Shown here: in pieces, positions 37,007 through 46,214 of the stretch
Layout: the number at the start of each line of letters is the position of its first letter
How positions within the stretch are numbered: position 1 is the first letter of the stretch
Source: Rhodanobacteraceae bacterium
Lineage (GTDB): Bacteria; Pseudomonadota; Gammaproteobacteria; Xanthomonadales; SZUA-5
DNA: 63,619 nucleotides
Direction: 5' to 3'
Assembly: GCA_024234055.1 (NCBI GenBank)
Contig: JACKOW010000019.1
Span: 1 to 63,619 of the forward strand
Program-made: the position numbers and the translations under genes
Notes under the pieces: model-generated
Told to the model about the DNA's origin: nothing
Database searches by the model: none
What the model saw: the letters and a program-made list of their open reading frames with translations, nothing else

Positions 37007-38722
37007 TCAGTGGGCGCTGGCGGCGCCGGCTCCGCGCGGCACCCGGATTTCCTCAACGAGTTGCTGCACATGTGCTGGCGGCGCGGCGGTCATCTTCGAC
37101 ACCGCCCAGGCGACCACGAAGTTGATCACCATGCCGACCGAACCGATGCCCTCCGGCGAGATGCCGAACAGCCAGTTCTCCGGCTTGTTCTCGGCCAGCG
37201 GCGTGATGAACACCCCCTTGAAGTAAAGGATGTAGCCCATGGTGAAGACCAGTCCGGCGACCATGCCGGCGATTGCCCCCTCCTTGTTCATGCGCTTGTT
37301 GAACACACCCATGATGATGATCGGGAAGAACGATGCCGCCGCCAGGCCGAAGGCAAAAGCCACGACCTCAGCGACGAATCCCGGTGGATAGATGCCGAGG
37401 AGCCCAGCCACGATCACTGCGCCAGCGGCGCCGATACGGGCGTACAACAACTCCTGTTTTTCGGTGATATTGGGCAGCACCACCTTTTTCAGCAGATCGT
37501 GCGAAACGGCGGAGGAAATCACCATGAGCAGGCCGGCTGCTGTCGACAGCGCCGCCGCCAGTGCGCCGGCCGCGATCAGCGCGATCACCCAGGCCGGCAG
37601 CTGCGCAATCTCCGGATTGGCCAGCACCATGATGTCGCGGTCGATGGTCATCTCGTTGCGCTCGTCCTTGGCGTAGAACATGCGGCCGTCACCGTTCTTG
37701 TCCTCCCACTTGATCAGGCCGGTCTTTTCCCAGCTCTTGATCCATTGCGGCGAGTTGACGTACTCGGTGCCCTGCATGTCCTTGCCGTTGATGGTCTCGA
37801 TCATGTTGACGCGGGCAAAGGCGGCCACTGCTGGCGCGGTCAGGTACAGGAAGGAGATGAACAGCAGCGCCCAGCCGGCACTGGTGCGGGCATCCTTGAC
37901 CTTGGGCACGGTGAAGAAGCGCACGATCACGTGTGGCAGACCGGCGGTGCCGACCATCAGCGCCAGCGTGATGCAGAACACGTCGATCATCGATTTGCTG
38001 CCATCGGTGTAGGGCGCGAAGCCGAGTTGCGTGCTCAGTCCATCGAGCTTGTCGAGCAGATACATGCCACTGCCGTCGCTGACGGTGCCGCCAAATCCGA
38101 GCTGCGGCAGGAAGTGACCGGTGACCAGAATCGAAATGAAGATCGCCGGCACCAGATACGCGAAGATCAATACGCAGTACTGCGCCACCTGGGTGTAGGT
38201 GATGCCCTTCATACCGCCGACCACCGCGTAGAAGAACACGATGCACATGCCGAGAATGACGCCGGTGGTGATGTCCACTTCCAGGAAGCGGCTGAAGACA
38301 ATGCCAACGCCACGCATCTGACCGGCTACATAGGTGAAGGAGATGAACACGGCACAGACCACGGCCACCAGACGGGCGGCGTCGGAGTAGTAGCGATCAC
38401 CGACAAAATCGGGCACGGTGAACTTGCCGAACTTGCGCAAGTAAGGCGCCAGCAGCAAGGCCAGCAGCACATAGCCGCCGGTCCAGCCGAGCAGGTAGAC
38501 GGCGCCGTCATAACCCATGAAAGAGATCAGGCCGGCCATCGAGATGAACGAGGCTGCGCTCATCCAGTCGGCAGCGGTGGCCATGCCATTGGCGATCGGA
38601 TGCACGCCGCCGCCGGCGACGTAGAAGTCCTTGGTCGAGCCGACGCGCGCCCAGAAGGCAATGCCGATGTACAGCGCGAAGGTCAGGCCGACCATGATGT
38701 AGGTCCAGGTTTGAACGCTCAT
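37007..38722 (-). CDS. Sodium:solute symporter, VC_2705/ActP-like
   Basis: A 571-residue SSS-family symporter with about 13 membrane helices. The start MSVQTWTYIMVGLTFALYIG and the family signature STKDFYVAGGGVHPIANGMA are characteristic; GLPHVIVRFFTV is the transport-core motif. A hydrophilic loop (about 315-370) contains NGDGRMFYAKDERNEM. It takes up acetate or a related small acid with Na+. It is paired with the DUF4212 small subunit 5 bases upstream, the normal arrangement for the VC_2705 type. The ATG at 38722 is preferred over longer frames. Confidence 0.94.
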   Translation of the reverse strand: MSVQTWTYIMVGLTFALYIGIAFWARVGSTKDFYVAGGGVHPIANGMATAADWMSAASFISMAGLISFMGYDGAVYLLGWTGGYVLLALLLAPYLRKFGKFTVPDFVGDRYYSDAARLVAVVCAVFISFTYVAGQMRGVGIVFSRFLEVDITTGVILGMCIVFFYAVVGGMKGITYTQVAQYCVLIFAYLVPAIFISILVTGHFLPQLGFGGTVSDGSGMYLLDKLDGLSTQLGFAPYTDGSKSMIDVFCITLALMVGTAGLPHVIVRFFTVPKVKDARTSAGWALLFISFLYLTAPAVAAFARVNMIETINGKDMQGTEYVNSPQWIKSWEKTGLIKWEDKNGDGRMFYAKDERNEMTIDRDIMVLANPEIAQLPAWVIALIAAGALAAALSTAAGLLMVISSAVSHDLLKKVVLPNITEKQELLYARIGAAGAVIVAGLLGIYPPGFVAEVVAFAFGLAAASFFPIIIMGVFNKRMNKEGAIAGMVAGLVFTMGYILYFKGVFITPLAENKPENWLFGISPEGIGSVGMVINFVVAWAVSKMTAAPPAHVQQLVEEIRVPRGAGAASAH

Positions 38723-38727
38723 GGCTG

Positions 38728-38991
38728 TCAGTCCTCGTGTACGTCGTACTTGCGCTCGTAGGCATTCATGATCTTGCCGTAGGCGAAGATCAGGATGACG
38801 AACACATAGATGGCGCCCTGCTGGGCGAAGAAGAATCCGAGCTTGAATCCGAAGAAGCGGATGTTGTTCAGCGCATCCACGAACAGGATTCCGAATCCGA
38901 ACGAAACCACGAACCAGATGGCCAGCAACACCGCCATCAGCTTGATGTTTGCGCGCCAATAGGCCAATGCGCGCTCAGTTCCCGCTGCCAT
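38728..38991 (-). CDS. DUF4212 sodium:solute symporter small subunit
   Basis: An 87-residue membrane protein with two helices: YWRANIKLMAVLLAIWFVVS followed by FGFGILFVDALNNIRFFGFK, and then GFFFAQQGAIYVFVILIFAY. The pattern FFGFKLGFFFAQQGAIYVFV is the hallmark of the small subunit of VC_2705-type symporters. GGAGG lies 7 bases upstream of the ATG. It is co-transcribed with the large subunit. Confidence 0.93.
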   Translation of the reverse strand: MAAGTERALAYWRANIKLMAVLLAIWFVVSFGFGILFVDALNNIRFFGFKLGFFFAQQGAIYVFVILIFAYGKIMNAYERKYDVHED

Positions 38992-39265
38992 GAGCAATTC
39001 CTCCCCTCGCTGAACGGTTGCGCGACGACCACGCCATCGCGTCAGGTGCAGCTTGTGGCCAGCGGCACATCGCCACAATTCGACTTTGGTGGACACCGCG
39101 GTTGGAGGAATCGCCGAAGATTCAGGCGTTGACGCCGCGCAGGTGGGGAACTTCATGCCTGGCATGTCCCAGGGAGTTACATTTTCTTCACCTTTCAACT
39201 ACATTTGCGGCGTCTGCGGGGTTGGGCCCCAGACCCGACACCTCAATCCCGCCCGGAGTACGCAT

Positions 39266-40147
39266 ATGCGCGTTTTTGCCCTGATGTTTGCCCTTGTGCT
39301 GTCGCCGCTGGTCTGCGCCCAGGAAGCCCCTGAGGCGGCGGACGACCCGGCGCAAGCTTTTGTTGATTCATTGCGCTTCCAGGACGGCGAGATTGCCTTG
39401 TCCTCGGCACGGGCGACGCTGAAGCTGCCGCCCAGTTTTCGCTATCTGGATGCCGCCGACGCCGAGCGCGTCTTGACCGAACTGTGGGGCAATCCTCCCG
39501 GCAGTCAATCGCTGGGCATGCTGGTGCCGGTGGCGACCAGTCTGGCTGATCCCGATAACTCCTGGGCCATCGTGTTGCAGTACGACAACGACGGCTATGT
39601 GTCCGATGAAGACGCCAAGGACATTGACTACCAGGAATTGCTCGAGGACATGCAGGAAGGCGCCAGGGACAGCAATCCCGAGCGCAAGCGCCAGGGCTAT
39701 CCGGCCATCGAAATCGTCGGCTGGGCCGAATCGCCGCGCTATGACAGCGGCACCCACAAGATGCACTGGGCCAAGGAGCTGAGCGTGGATGGTGCATCCG
39801 AGCACACCCTGAACTATGACGTGCGCGTCCTCGGTCGCAGCGGCGTGTTGACCATGCGTGCCATCGCCGGCATCAGCCAGCTGTCTGCGATCAAGCCGGG
39901 GATGAGTGAGGCCCTGGGCGCCGTGGATTTCAACCAGGGAGCTCGTTATGCCGACTTCAACCCGAACACCGACCATGTCGCTGAGTACGGTCTGGCAGCC
40001 TTGGTGGCCGGCGGCATCGCTGCCAAGACCGGTCTGCTGTCGAAGCTGCTTGCCCTGCTGATTGCGGGCAAGAAGTTGGTGATCGGCGCCTTCGTTCTGC
40101 TTGCCGCCGGCGTCTCCAAGCTGTTCGGCAAGAAGACCGAGAGCTGA
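39266..40147 (+). CDS. DUF2167 family membrane protein
   Basis: A 293-residue protein with a signal peptide (1-18, LMFALVLSPLVCAQ). The main domain is DUF2167: GDDPEQ-like start, LPPSFRYLDAADAERVLTEL, NPPGSQSLGMLVP, WAIVLQYDNDGYVSDEDA. At the C-terminus two hydrophobic segments (about 240-262 and 266-285) anchor it in the membrane. The start is the ATG with GGAG 9 nt upstream. Function unknown; the family is periplasmic or envelope-associated. It is divergent from the symporter operon. Confidence 0.9.
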   Translation: MRVFALMFALVLSPLVCAQEAPEAADDPAQAFVDSLRFQDGEIALSSARATLKLPPSFRYLDAADAERVLTELWGNPPGSQSLGMLVPVATSLADPDNSWAIVLQYDNDGYVSDEDAKDIDYQELLEDMQEGARDSNPERKRQGYPAIEIVGWAESPRYDSGTHKMHWAKELSVDGASEHTLNYDVRVLGRSGVLTMRAIAGISQLSAIKPGMSEALGAVDFNQGARYADFNPNTDHVAEYGLAALVAGGIAAKTGLLSKLLALLIAGKKLVIGAFVLLAAGVSKLFGKKTES

Positions 40148-40309
40148 GACTGGGCGACGCCCGTACCCTGCGCCGATCAGTCATGGCCTGCTGCCCGATC
40201 CGGGCAGTGGGCCGGTGCTCGTTCAGATTTCTCGGTGCCGACCGTGGCATCATGCGCGTCCGCTGAAGCCGGACCGACGGTGCCCGGCAGGCTGCGGTGG
40301 CACCTGCAC

Positions 40310-40338
40310 TTGATATCGCAGGCGTGATCCGCTATAAA
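40310..40338 (+). promoter_or_regulatory. Sigma70-type promoter of rpmB-rpmG
   Basis: TTGATA (40310-40315) and TATAAA (40333-40338) are separated by exactly 17 bases, close to consensus. The leader to rpmB is about 48 nt and ends with a moderate site before the ATG at 40393. Confidence 0.88.
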
Positions 40339-40392
40339 GCACGGCTCTTTGTCGCCCCGCCGGGGCGAAGCTCAACTTGGACGAGGTGAACC

Positions 40393-40629
40393 ATGGCGCG
40401 CGTATGTGCAATTACCGGGAAGCGCCCCCTGGCGGGCAACAACGTATCGCACGCGAACAACAAGACGCGTCGTCGCTACTTGCCGAATCTGCAGTGGCAC
40501 CGTTTCTGGGTCGCTGGCGAAAACCGTTTCGTGCGTCTGCGCCTGTCGATGGCGGCTCTGCGTACGATCGACAAGAACGGCATTGAGGCAGTCATCGCCG
40601 ATTTGCGCGCCCGCGGCGAAAAGGTCTGA
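40393..40629 (+). CDS. rpmB: 50S ribosomal protein L28
   Basis: A 78-residue L28. The start MARVCAITGKRPLAGNNVSH is diagnostic, followed by NKTRRRYLPNLQWHRFW and LRLSMAALRTIDKNGIE. It is a structural protein of the large ribosomal subunit. It lacks the zinc cysteine set of C+ forms. It is followed by rpmG after 15 bases, the usual pair. Confidence 0.97.
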   Translation: MARVCAITGKRPLAGNNVSHANNKTRRRYLPNLQWHRFWVAGENRFVRLRLSMAALRTIDKNGIEAVIADLRARGEKV

Positions 40630-40644
40630 TCAGGAGCTTCAGTC

Positions 40645-40800
40645 ATGCGTGACAAGATCAAGCTGGTGTCGACGGCCAATACCGGCCACTTCTACACCAC
40701 CACCAAGAACAAGAAGACCACGCCCAACAAGCTGGAATTCAAGAAGTACGATCCGGTAGCCCGCAAGCATGTGGCCTACAAGGAATACAAGATCAAGTAA
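40645..40800 (+). CDS. rpmG: 50S ribosomal protein L33
   Basis: A 51-residue L33: it starts MRDKIKLVSTANTGHFYTTT and ends VAYKEYKIK. It has no zinc-binding cysteines, so it is the C- form that does not need zinc. An AGGAG site stands about 9 bases upstream of its ATG. It is co-transcribed with rpmB and followed by a terminator. Confidence 0.96.
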   Translation: MRDKIKLVSTANTGHFYTTTKNKKTTPNKLEFKKYDPVARKHVAYKEYKIK

Positions 40801-40875
40801 GTGCGGCGCCTGCCTTGCCCTTGCGGCAACGCATAAGAGATGAGAGTCGTCGCGCCCTGCAGAACGACAGCCAAG

Positions 40876-40893
40876 ACCCGCCGCAAGGCGGGT
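40876..40893 (+). terminator. Rho-independent terminator after rpmG
   Basis: ACCCGCC, loop GCAA, GGCGGGT followed by TTTTGTGTTT, 75 bases after the rpmG stop: a compact stem with a stable tetraloop and U-rich tail. Confidence 0.9.
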
Positions 40894-41106
40894 TTTGTGT
40901 TTCTGGCGCCATGCTGATGGGCAGCCCATGGCCGCGACCGGTGTCGCCGTGAAGTCGGACACTGCGGAGGAGTGCGCCCAGAAGCGGGACACTGAGCACA
41001 CACCGGAAAGGCAGAGAGCACACAGAGACAGGGATAGGTGCCAGCGACCCCGCACCACGGCCGGCGCCGGCATGGCCCGCCCGGAATGGCAGCGAGCGAG
41101 CAAGAT

Positions 41107-41216
41107 TCTCAACGCGGAGAACGCAGAGAATCGCTGAGAACGCAGAGAAAAGCTGATTCAGGACTGTTCCGGCTCTTTCTCTCTGCTTTTCCTCTGCGTT
41201 CTCTGCGTCCTGCTCC
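41107..41216. repeat. Purine/pyrimidine-arm inverted repeat (unit ~AACGCAGAG)
   Basis: The left arm (41107-41153) has AACGCGGAGAACGCAGAG and, later, AACGCAGAGAAAAGC. The right arm (41174-41216) has CTCTGCTTTTCCTCTGCG and TTCTCTGCGTCCTGCT. The same unit type as at 21177-21295. The rest of the 40894-41260 gap shows no gene. Confidence 0.7.
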
Positions 41217-41260
41217 TGGTTGCAGATCGGCTCCGGTTCACGGTTTTCGCGATGGCAGCG

Positions 41261-41512
41261 CTAGCCCGCATTTCTCACACCTGCGCGAGCAGATGCCCCC
41301 AATTTCCTAGTGGTTCAAGGCGATTCCGAGGCACGCACCAGTCACAGAGTGTTTGGCTGCATCTGCCCGCTTTGCGGACCTCGCTGGTTCTTTGCGACTA
41401 TCGCTGCGTTGCTCCTCCTCGCAATGGAATCACCATTCCTCGTCGTCGCGCCTTGCGCTAGTCGCAAAGCCCTGCGCGATCCTCCGCAACAGGTGTGAGA
41501 AATGCGGGCTAG
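41261..41512 (+). mobile_element. 252-bp MITE-like element, copy 2
   Basis: Same orientation, length and terminal repeats as copy 1, with nine mismatches in 252 bases by my alignment. The end repeats, including the flanking GCTAGC, are perfect here. The inner repeat (41390-41400 and 41459-41469) is conserved. The right CTAG (41509-41512) supplies the TAG stop of the sulfotransferase gene on the minus strand. Confidence 0.88.
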
Positions 41513-43086
41513 CCAAGGTCGGCGTCCGCACCCAGCATCTCGATCACCGGCGCCAGTTCCGCCTCCAGTCGCCGCCAGCGTGCCACTGAACTGCGATACA
41601 GCGGCTGGCGCACCTGCACCGAACTGGCGGTGGCCACCGGCGCCTGATTGCGGTGAAACTCGAGCACGGTCGGATCCCAGGGCAAACCGCAGTGCGCCAG
41701 GATCCGTCGCGCCTGGGCCTCCAGATCGTCCACCACCTGCTCGTAGCGGACTTCGAGCCAGGCCTCGCCCAGGGTTTGCGACCAGTGCCGGCACAGGCCG
41801 TCGAAGGCCTGCCAGTAGCGGGCGGTGTCGAGTAGATCGTAGGCGTAGTTGTAGTAGGCAAAGCCGGTGGCAAACAGTTGCCGGTAGTTGCTGACGATGG
41901 CGTCCAGCGGATGCCGTTTCAGACAGAGGATGCGGGCGCCCGGCAAGGCTCTGCGGATGATCCCGGCATAGAAGAAGTTCAGCGGCATCTTGTCGATGAA
42001 GCGCGGTGTGTGCCCGGTGCGCGGCCGGGTGCTGTCCAGGTACATGCGGCCGACTTCGGCCAGATCGACATCGGCAGCGGCCGCCAGAGTGTCAGCGTCG
42101 AGCACACGGGCGCCGTGGGTGCGGCTCACGCGCTTGAGCGCCAGCGAGAAATGGCTGAGCTCACCGGCCGCGTAGACCTGGGGATGGCTGGAGAGGATGC
42201 GTTCGACCAGCGTGGTGCCGGTGCGCGGCATGCCGACGATGAAGATCGGTTCATCGCTGGCGTGGCCACCGCCGGCCTCGCAGAAGGGGCGGGTGCAGAC
42301 CTCGGTGACGCGCTCGAACAGCCGGGCGTCATCAGCGAATCGATAGTCCAGGCTGGCGCGCTTGGCCGCCTTGCCCAGGCCCAGCAGCCCCCAAGCCTCG
42401 GACTGATTGCCTTGATCCTCGCGCTGCTTGGCAAGCGCATGGCACCAGTGCAGCTGCGCGTCGGCGTCGGTCGTTGACTGGGCGATGCGCTGCCTCAGCC
42501 ACTCGACCTCGGCCTCGCTGAAGGGGGCTTTGCGCAATTGAGCCAACGCGGACCAGACCCGCGGCTGTTCCGGATCCAGTGCCAGCGCCGAACGATAAGC
42601 CGTTTCGGCATCGCCGAACTCGCCGATGAACTGCAGGGCGGCGCCGAGATTGTAGAAATAGGCGGGTTTGCCCGGCTCCAGTTCGACTGCCCGTCTGAAG
42701 GCCGGCACCGCTTCGGCATGGGCGCCGGCGCGGGTCAGGACCACGCCCAGCGTGTCCCAGGTCCAGGCGCCGTCGACCCTGGCCTGCATGCCCAGCCGCG
42801 CCGCTTCCAGCGCCTCGCGCGGTCGACTCAGGGCCAGCAGGCAGCGGCCCTTCTGGGCGTGGTAATCGGCTCGATCCGGCGCCAGCGACAGTGCCCGATC
42901 GAGCACCTCGACGGCCTTGGCGTGGTTCTGATGCTCGGCCGCCAGCAGCGCCAGCAGGAACAGGGCCTGGGCCGAGCGCGGATTGCGCTGCAGCACCTCG
43001 GTACAGAGCGTGTGCAGGCGCCGGTAGTCGCGGGCGGCCAGCGCCTGTTCGGCTTGCCGCAGCTTGACGTTCTGCTCAGGGGGCAC
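41509..43086 (-). CDS. TPR-sulfotransferase
   Basis: A 525-residue protein: N-terminal tetratricopeptide repeats (about 1-190; e.g. AVPAFRRAVELEPGKPAYFYNLGAAL) and a C-terminal sulfotransferase domain (about 275-520). The PAPS-binding 5' loop is IVGMPRTGTTLVERIL; the 3' site region contains LCLKRHPLDAIVSNY. It transfers sulfate from PAPS to an unknown acceptor. No signal peptide. Its stop codon lies in the CTAG bordering the MITE-like element. No start problem: the ATG at 43086 opens MPPEQNVKLRQAEQALAARDY. Confidence 0.92.
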   Translation of the reverse strand: MPPEQNVKLRQAEQALAARDYRRLHTLCTEVLQRNPRSAQALFLLALLAAEHQNHAKAVEVLDRALSLAPDRADYHAQKGRCLLALSRPREALEAARLGMQARVDGAWTWDTLGVVLTRAGAHAEAVPAFRRAVELEPGKPAYFYNLGAALQFIGEFGDAETAYRSALALDPEQPRVWSALAQLRKAPFSEAEVEWLRQRIAQSTTDADAQLHWCHALAKQREDQGNQSEAWGLLGLGKAAKRASLDYRFADDARLFERVTEVCTRPFCEAGGGHASDEPIFIVGMPRTGTTLVERILSSHPQVYAAGELSHFSLALKRVSRTHGARVLDADTLAAAADVDLAEVGRMYLDSTRPRTGHTPRFIDKMPLNFFYAGIIRRALPGARILCLKRHPLDAIVSNYRQLFATGFAYYNYAYDLLDTARYWQAFDGLCRHWSQTLGEAWLEVRYEQVVDDLEAQARRILAHCGLPWDPTVLEFHRNQAPVATASSVQVRQPLYRSSVARWRRLEAELAPVIEMLGADADLG

Positions 43087-43135
43087 GGATGTGGGCGCTC
43101 GTCATGTCCAGCCCCGGATCGCGCATGAATGCGCT

Positions 43136-43186
43136 CCCACAGGACGCTTGCACCCCTGTGGGAGCGGACTTTGTCCGCGATCGCCT
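43136..43186. repeat. REP-like hairpin (CTGTGGGAGCGG type)
   Basis: CCTGTGGGAGCGGACTTTGTCCGCGA, followed by part of its complement, and CGCTCCCACAGG upstream at 43120-43142, form a hairpin of the type frequent in pseudomonads and xanthomonads. It lies between the sulfotransferase start and the TonB receptor stop. A relative is at 50761-50841. Confidence 0.6.
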
Positions 43187-43211
43187 CCCGAAGGCAATCG
43201 CGTGACCTCGA

Positions 43212-45667
43212 TTACAGCTCGAAGTCGTATGTGACCCGCAGACCAAACTCACGCGGCCTGAGCACGTCCTGATAGTAGCGGCGCACCACCACAGGATCGC
43301 CGTTCTCGTCGCTGACGGTCTGCACATAGGGGCGCGAGGAGCGCACGCCGGTCACGGCGTACTTGTTCCACAGGTTCTCGGCGTACAGCTGCAGCGTCCA
43401 CTGACCCGTCTTCACGATGGCCGAGGCGTTGTGCACCGAGAATCCCCCGAGCTTCTCGCCGTCGGCGCGGTTGCCGGTGCGGGTCAGGATGTTGCCGATC
43501 GCCGAGACGCCGTAGTTCAGGCGCAGATCCCAGTTGTCCATGACCGTGGTGTCATAGCTCAGCACCAGATTGCCCTGACGTTCCGGCGAGCCGGGCAGGC
43601 GATCGCCGGCGCGGCCGTCGATGTCGATGCGCGGGCTGAAACCGGGGGCACGATGGTGTTGAGCAGGGCCGGCGCATCCTTGCTGAGTTCGGCATTGGTG
43701 AAGGCCACGCTGCCGCGCAGAGTCAGCTGATCGCTGAGCAGGGCATCGAAGGACAGCTCCAGGCCACGACTCTCGGCGCCCTTGCCGTTGAGCGTGATCG
43801 GCAGCGCCGCGTTGTCGGTGGTGCCGGCCAGCTGCGGGTCTTCCCACTTGATGTAATAGACCGCGCCATTCAGGGTCAGCCGGCGATCCAGCCACTGGCT
43901 GCGGATGCCGAGCTCGTAGTTGGTGGTCTTGTCCGGGAAGTACTGCAACTCGTCGGGCAGCGCGCAGGCGATCTGGTTGGAGGGCAGCGGGTCTGGACAC
44001 GGGGCCACACCATTGGAATTGCCGATGCGGTAGCCCTCGCTGATGGTGGCGTAGCCCAGCAGATCCGGGGTGAACTGGTAGGAGGTGTTGATCTTGAACA
44101 GCGAGCCGGTGTCAGACTGGCCGCCGTTCTCGAAGTCCAGGTTGATGTCGTTGGGGCCGGCATCGCCGAAGATCGAGTTGAACAGCGGCAGATCGATGGC
44201 GTCCTGGGTCTTCAGCTTGTAGTCGTACCAGCGCGCGCCCACGGTGACCTGCCACTGGTCGGTGAACTCGTAGCCGACTTCGCCGTAGATCGCCTGCTCC
44301 TCCAGCTTGGTCTTGTTGACCGAGAAGTACTCGAGGTTGTCCGGTCGGTTGCCACCGAGGTACTCGGGGTATCCGGGCGTGAATTCGCGACTGGCCGAAT
44401 AGGAATTGAGGCGATTGTAGAAGGCGCCGACGATCCAGTTCAGCGGGCCGTCGTCGGTGGAGACCAGGCGCAGCTCCTGATTGAAGGTGTCTTCGTTCTG
44501 ATCCTCGCGGGTGAAGGCGCTGAAGCTGGGGAAGGCTTCGTAGCTGTATTCCAGCGTGATCAGCAGATCGGTCTGGTCGCGCTGGCCGCGCTCGTCATAG
44601 GTGGAATAGCCGGTGGCGCTGGTCAGTTCGGCAAAGCCGAGATCTGCCGTGATTTCCAGTGCGGCCAGGTCATTGGTGCGATCGTTCGGCTCTTCATAGC
44701 GATGCGCCGATTCATAGCGTCCGGTGCCGAAGGCAACGCGGTGATTCTGGGTGCGGCCGCCGACTTCCTGATCCTGATAGTAGTAGGTCAGGTTGGCATC
44801 GATGGCATCGCTGGGCTGCCAGCGCAGACCCACGCGTCCGCTCAGGGTCTGCTGGAAGTCGGCATCCTTCTTGCGACGCAGGTTGGCGGCCACATCGGCC
44901 GGGTCGCTGAAATCCGGATTGGGGGTGGAGACACCGGGTTCGCGCACCAGATAGTTGTAGTCGATGAAGCCGGGATCATCCAGATAGTCGACACTGGCGC
45001 GCAGCGCGAAGGTATCGGACAGCGGCAGATTGGCGGTGAAACCACTGGTATAGCCGACGCCATCGCTCTCGCTCAGGCCATAACCGCTGCCGCGAAGCTG
45101 CAGCTCCCTGCCATCGAAGGTGGGGCGCTTGGGGATATAGCGAATGGCGCCGCCGAGCGTGCCGGCGCCGTAGAGCGTGCCCTGGGGCCCGAGCAGCACT
45201 TCGACGCGTTCCATGTCGTTCAGGCGCAGGTCCACATACAGCGGAATTTCACCGACATAGGTGGCGACCGTGCCACCGCCGCCATTGCCCAGTGCTTCGG
45301 ACGCGGCGACCGGATCGGCGTTGAGGCCGCGCACGATGATCTGGTTGCTGGAGCGACCGCCCTGATCGAGCACATACAAGCCCGGCACGGTGCGGCCGAG
45401 CTCGGCCAGGCTGCCGACGCCCTCTTCGCTCAGGGTGTCACCGGACAGTGCAGTGATGTTGATCGGCACGTCCTGCACGCTGGCAGCGCGGCGGGTGGCG
45501 GTGACGGTGATGGTGTCCAGCTGTGCCGCCTCGTCGACGGCTTGGGCCATCGCCGGGGCAGTGGCAAGCAGCGCTCCCTGGGTCAGCACGGCCGACAGGG
45601 CCAGTGCCAGACTGCGCTTGCGCGGCAGATGTCGGGCGCGAGCACGCGCCGTGTTCGATTGATTCAT
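43212..45667 (-). pseudogene. TonB-dependent receptor interrupted by a one-base frameshift
   Basis: An outer-membrane receptor. Signal peptide at about 20-42 (LALALSAVLTQGALLATAP), TonB-box-like DTITVTATR, plug domain to about residue 200 (QIIVRGLN, VEVLLGPQGTLYGAGTLGGA), then a beta barrel whose last strand REFGLRVTYDFEL ends in a hydrophobic residue. The frame breaks at the C5 tract (43644-43648 as G on plus). One added C would restore VPPGFSPRID and give about 818 residues with normal N- and C-termini. This could be a sequencing error in a homopolymer or a recent mutation. The receptor's substrate is unknown; no siderophore genes are nearby. Confidence 0.88.
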
Positions 45668-45906
45668 TCTCGGTCTCCAGCAAGTCGATCAGCGGGGCTA
45701 CTCGGGGTGGTAGGGTTTACCCAATCTGAACCGAGTGTTCGCACAATATCCGATTCGTCGCAATTCACCCACCCTGTCTGAGGTCATCGGTCAGCTGCCT
45801 GTTCGCGCGGTCCGGCGCACTCGCGAGGAAAGTCCGACAGGCCGCTGGCCCCCTCCATGCATTCCGGGCTAGATTGCAGCTTCCACCATTCTGTTGGGGA
45901 AGCGTC

Positions 45907-46203
45907 ATGCGCCGTCGTATCACTCGGGTTGATCCACTGTCTGCTTCGCGTGTACTGGCACTGTTGCTGTTCGTGCAGGGCTTCGTGATCGGGGCGCTGG
46001 CTTTTGCGCTGAAACTGTCCGGCCTCGATCTGCCGCTGCCGTTCACGCCCTTGCCCGGCGCCACCACGGTGACCCTGCTGTTCTGGACGCCGCTGGGCTT
46101 TGGTCTGGTGGGCGTGATCTCCGGCGGCATCCTGGCCTATATCTACAACTGGGTGGCCAGCCGCTTCGGTGGCATCGAGTACGAGATGGAAAAGAGCCCC
46201 TGA
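45907..46203 (+). CDS. Small membrane protein, DUF3566-like
   Basis: A 98-residue protein with two membrane helices (about 18-38 and 54-78, the latter VTLLFWTPLGFGLVGVISG) after the basic N-terminus MRRRITRVDPLSASRVLAL. The layout and the ITRVDPLSASRV-like start resemble DUF3566 proteins, but the match is by eye. The ATG at 45907 has GGGGAAG upstream. It lies 11 bases before the AI-2E exporter gene. Confidence 0.7.
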   Translation: MRRRITRVDPLSASRVLALLLFVQGFVIGALAFALKLSGLDLPLPFTPLPGATTVTLLFWTPLGFGLVGVISGGILAYIYNWVASRFGGIEYEMEKSP

Positions 46204-46214
46204 GGCGCTGAGCC

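Noticed and set aside
36998..38761. 587-codon plus-strand frame opposite the symporter gene
   Set aside because: His/Asp/Gln-rich antisense translation of a membrane-protein gene; the symporter frame has clear family motifs.
41342..41794. Minus-strand frame running across the MITE-like element into the sulfotransferase region
   Set aside because: It is out of frame with the sulfotransferase and has no start signal or family motif.
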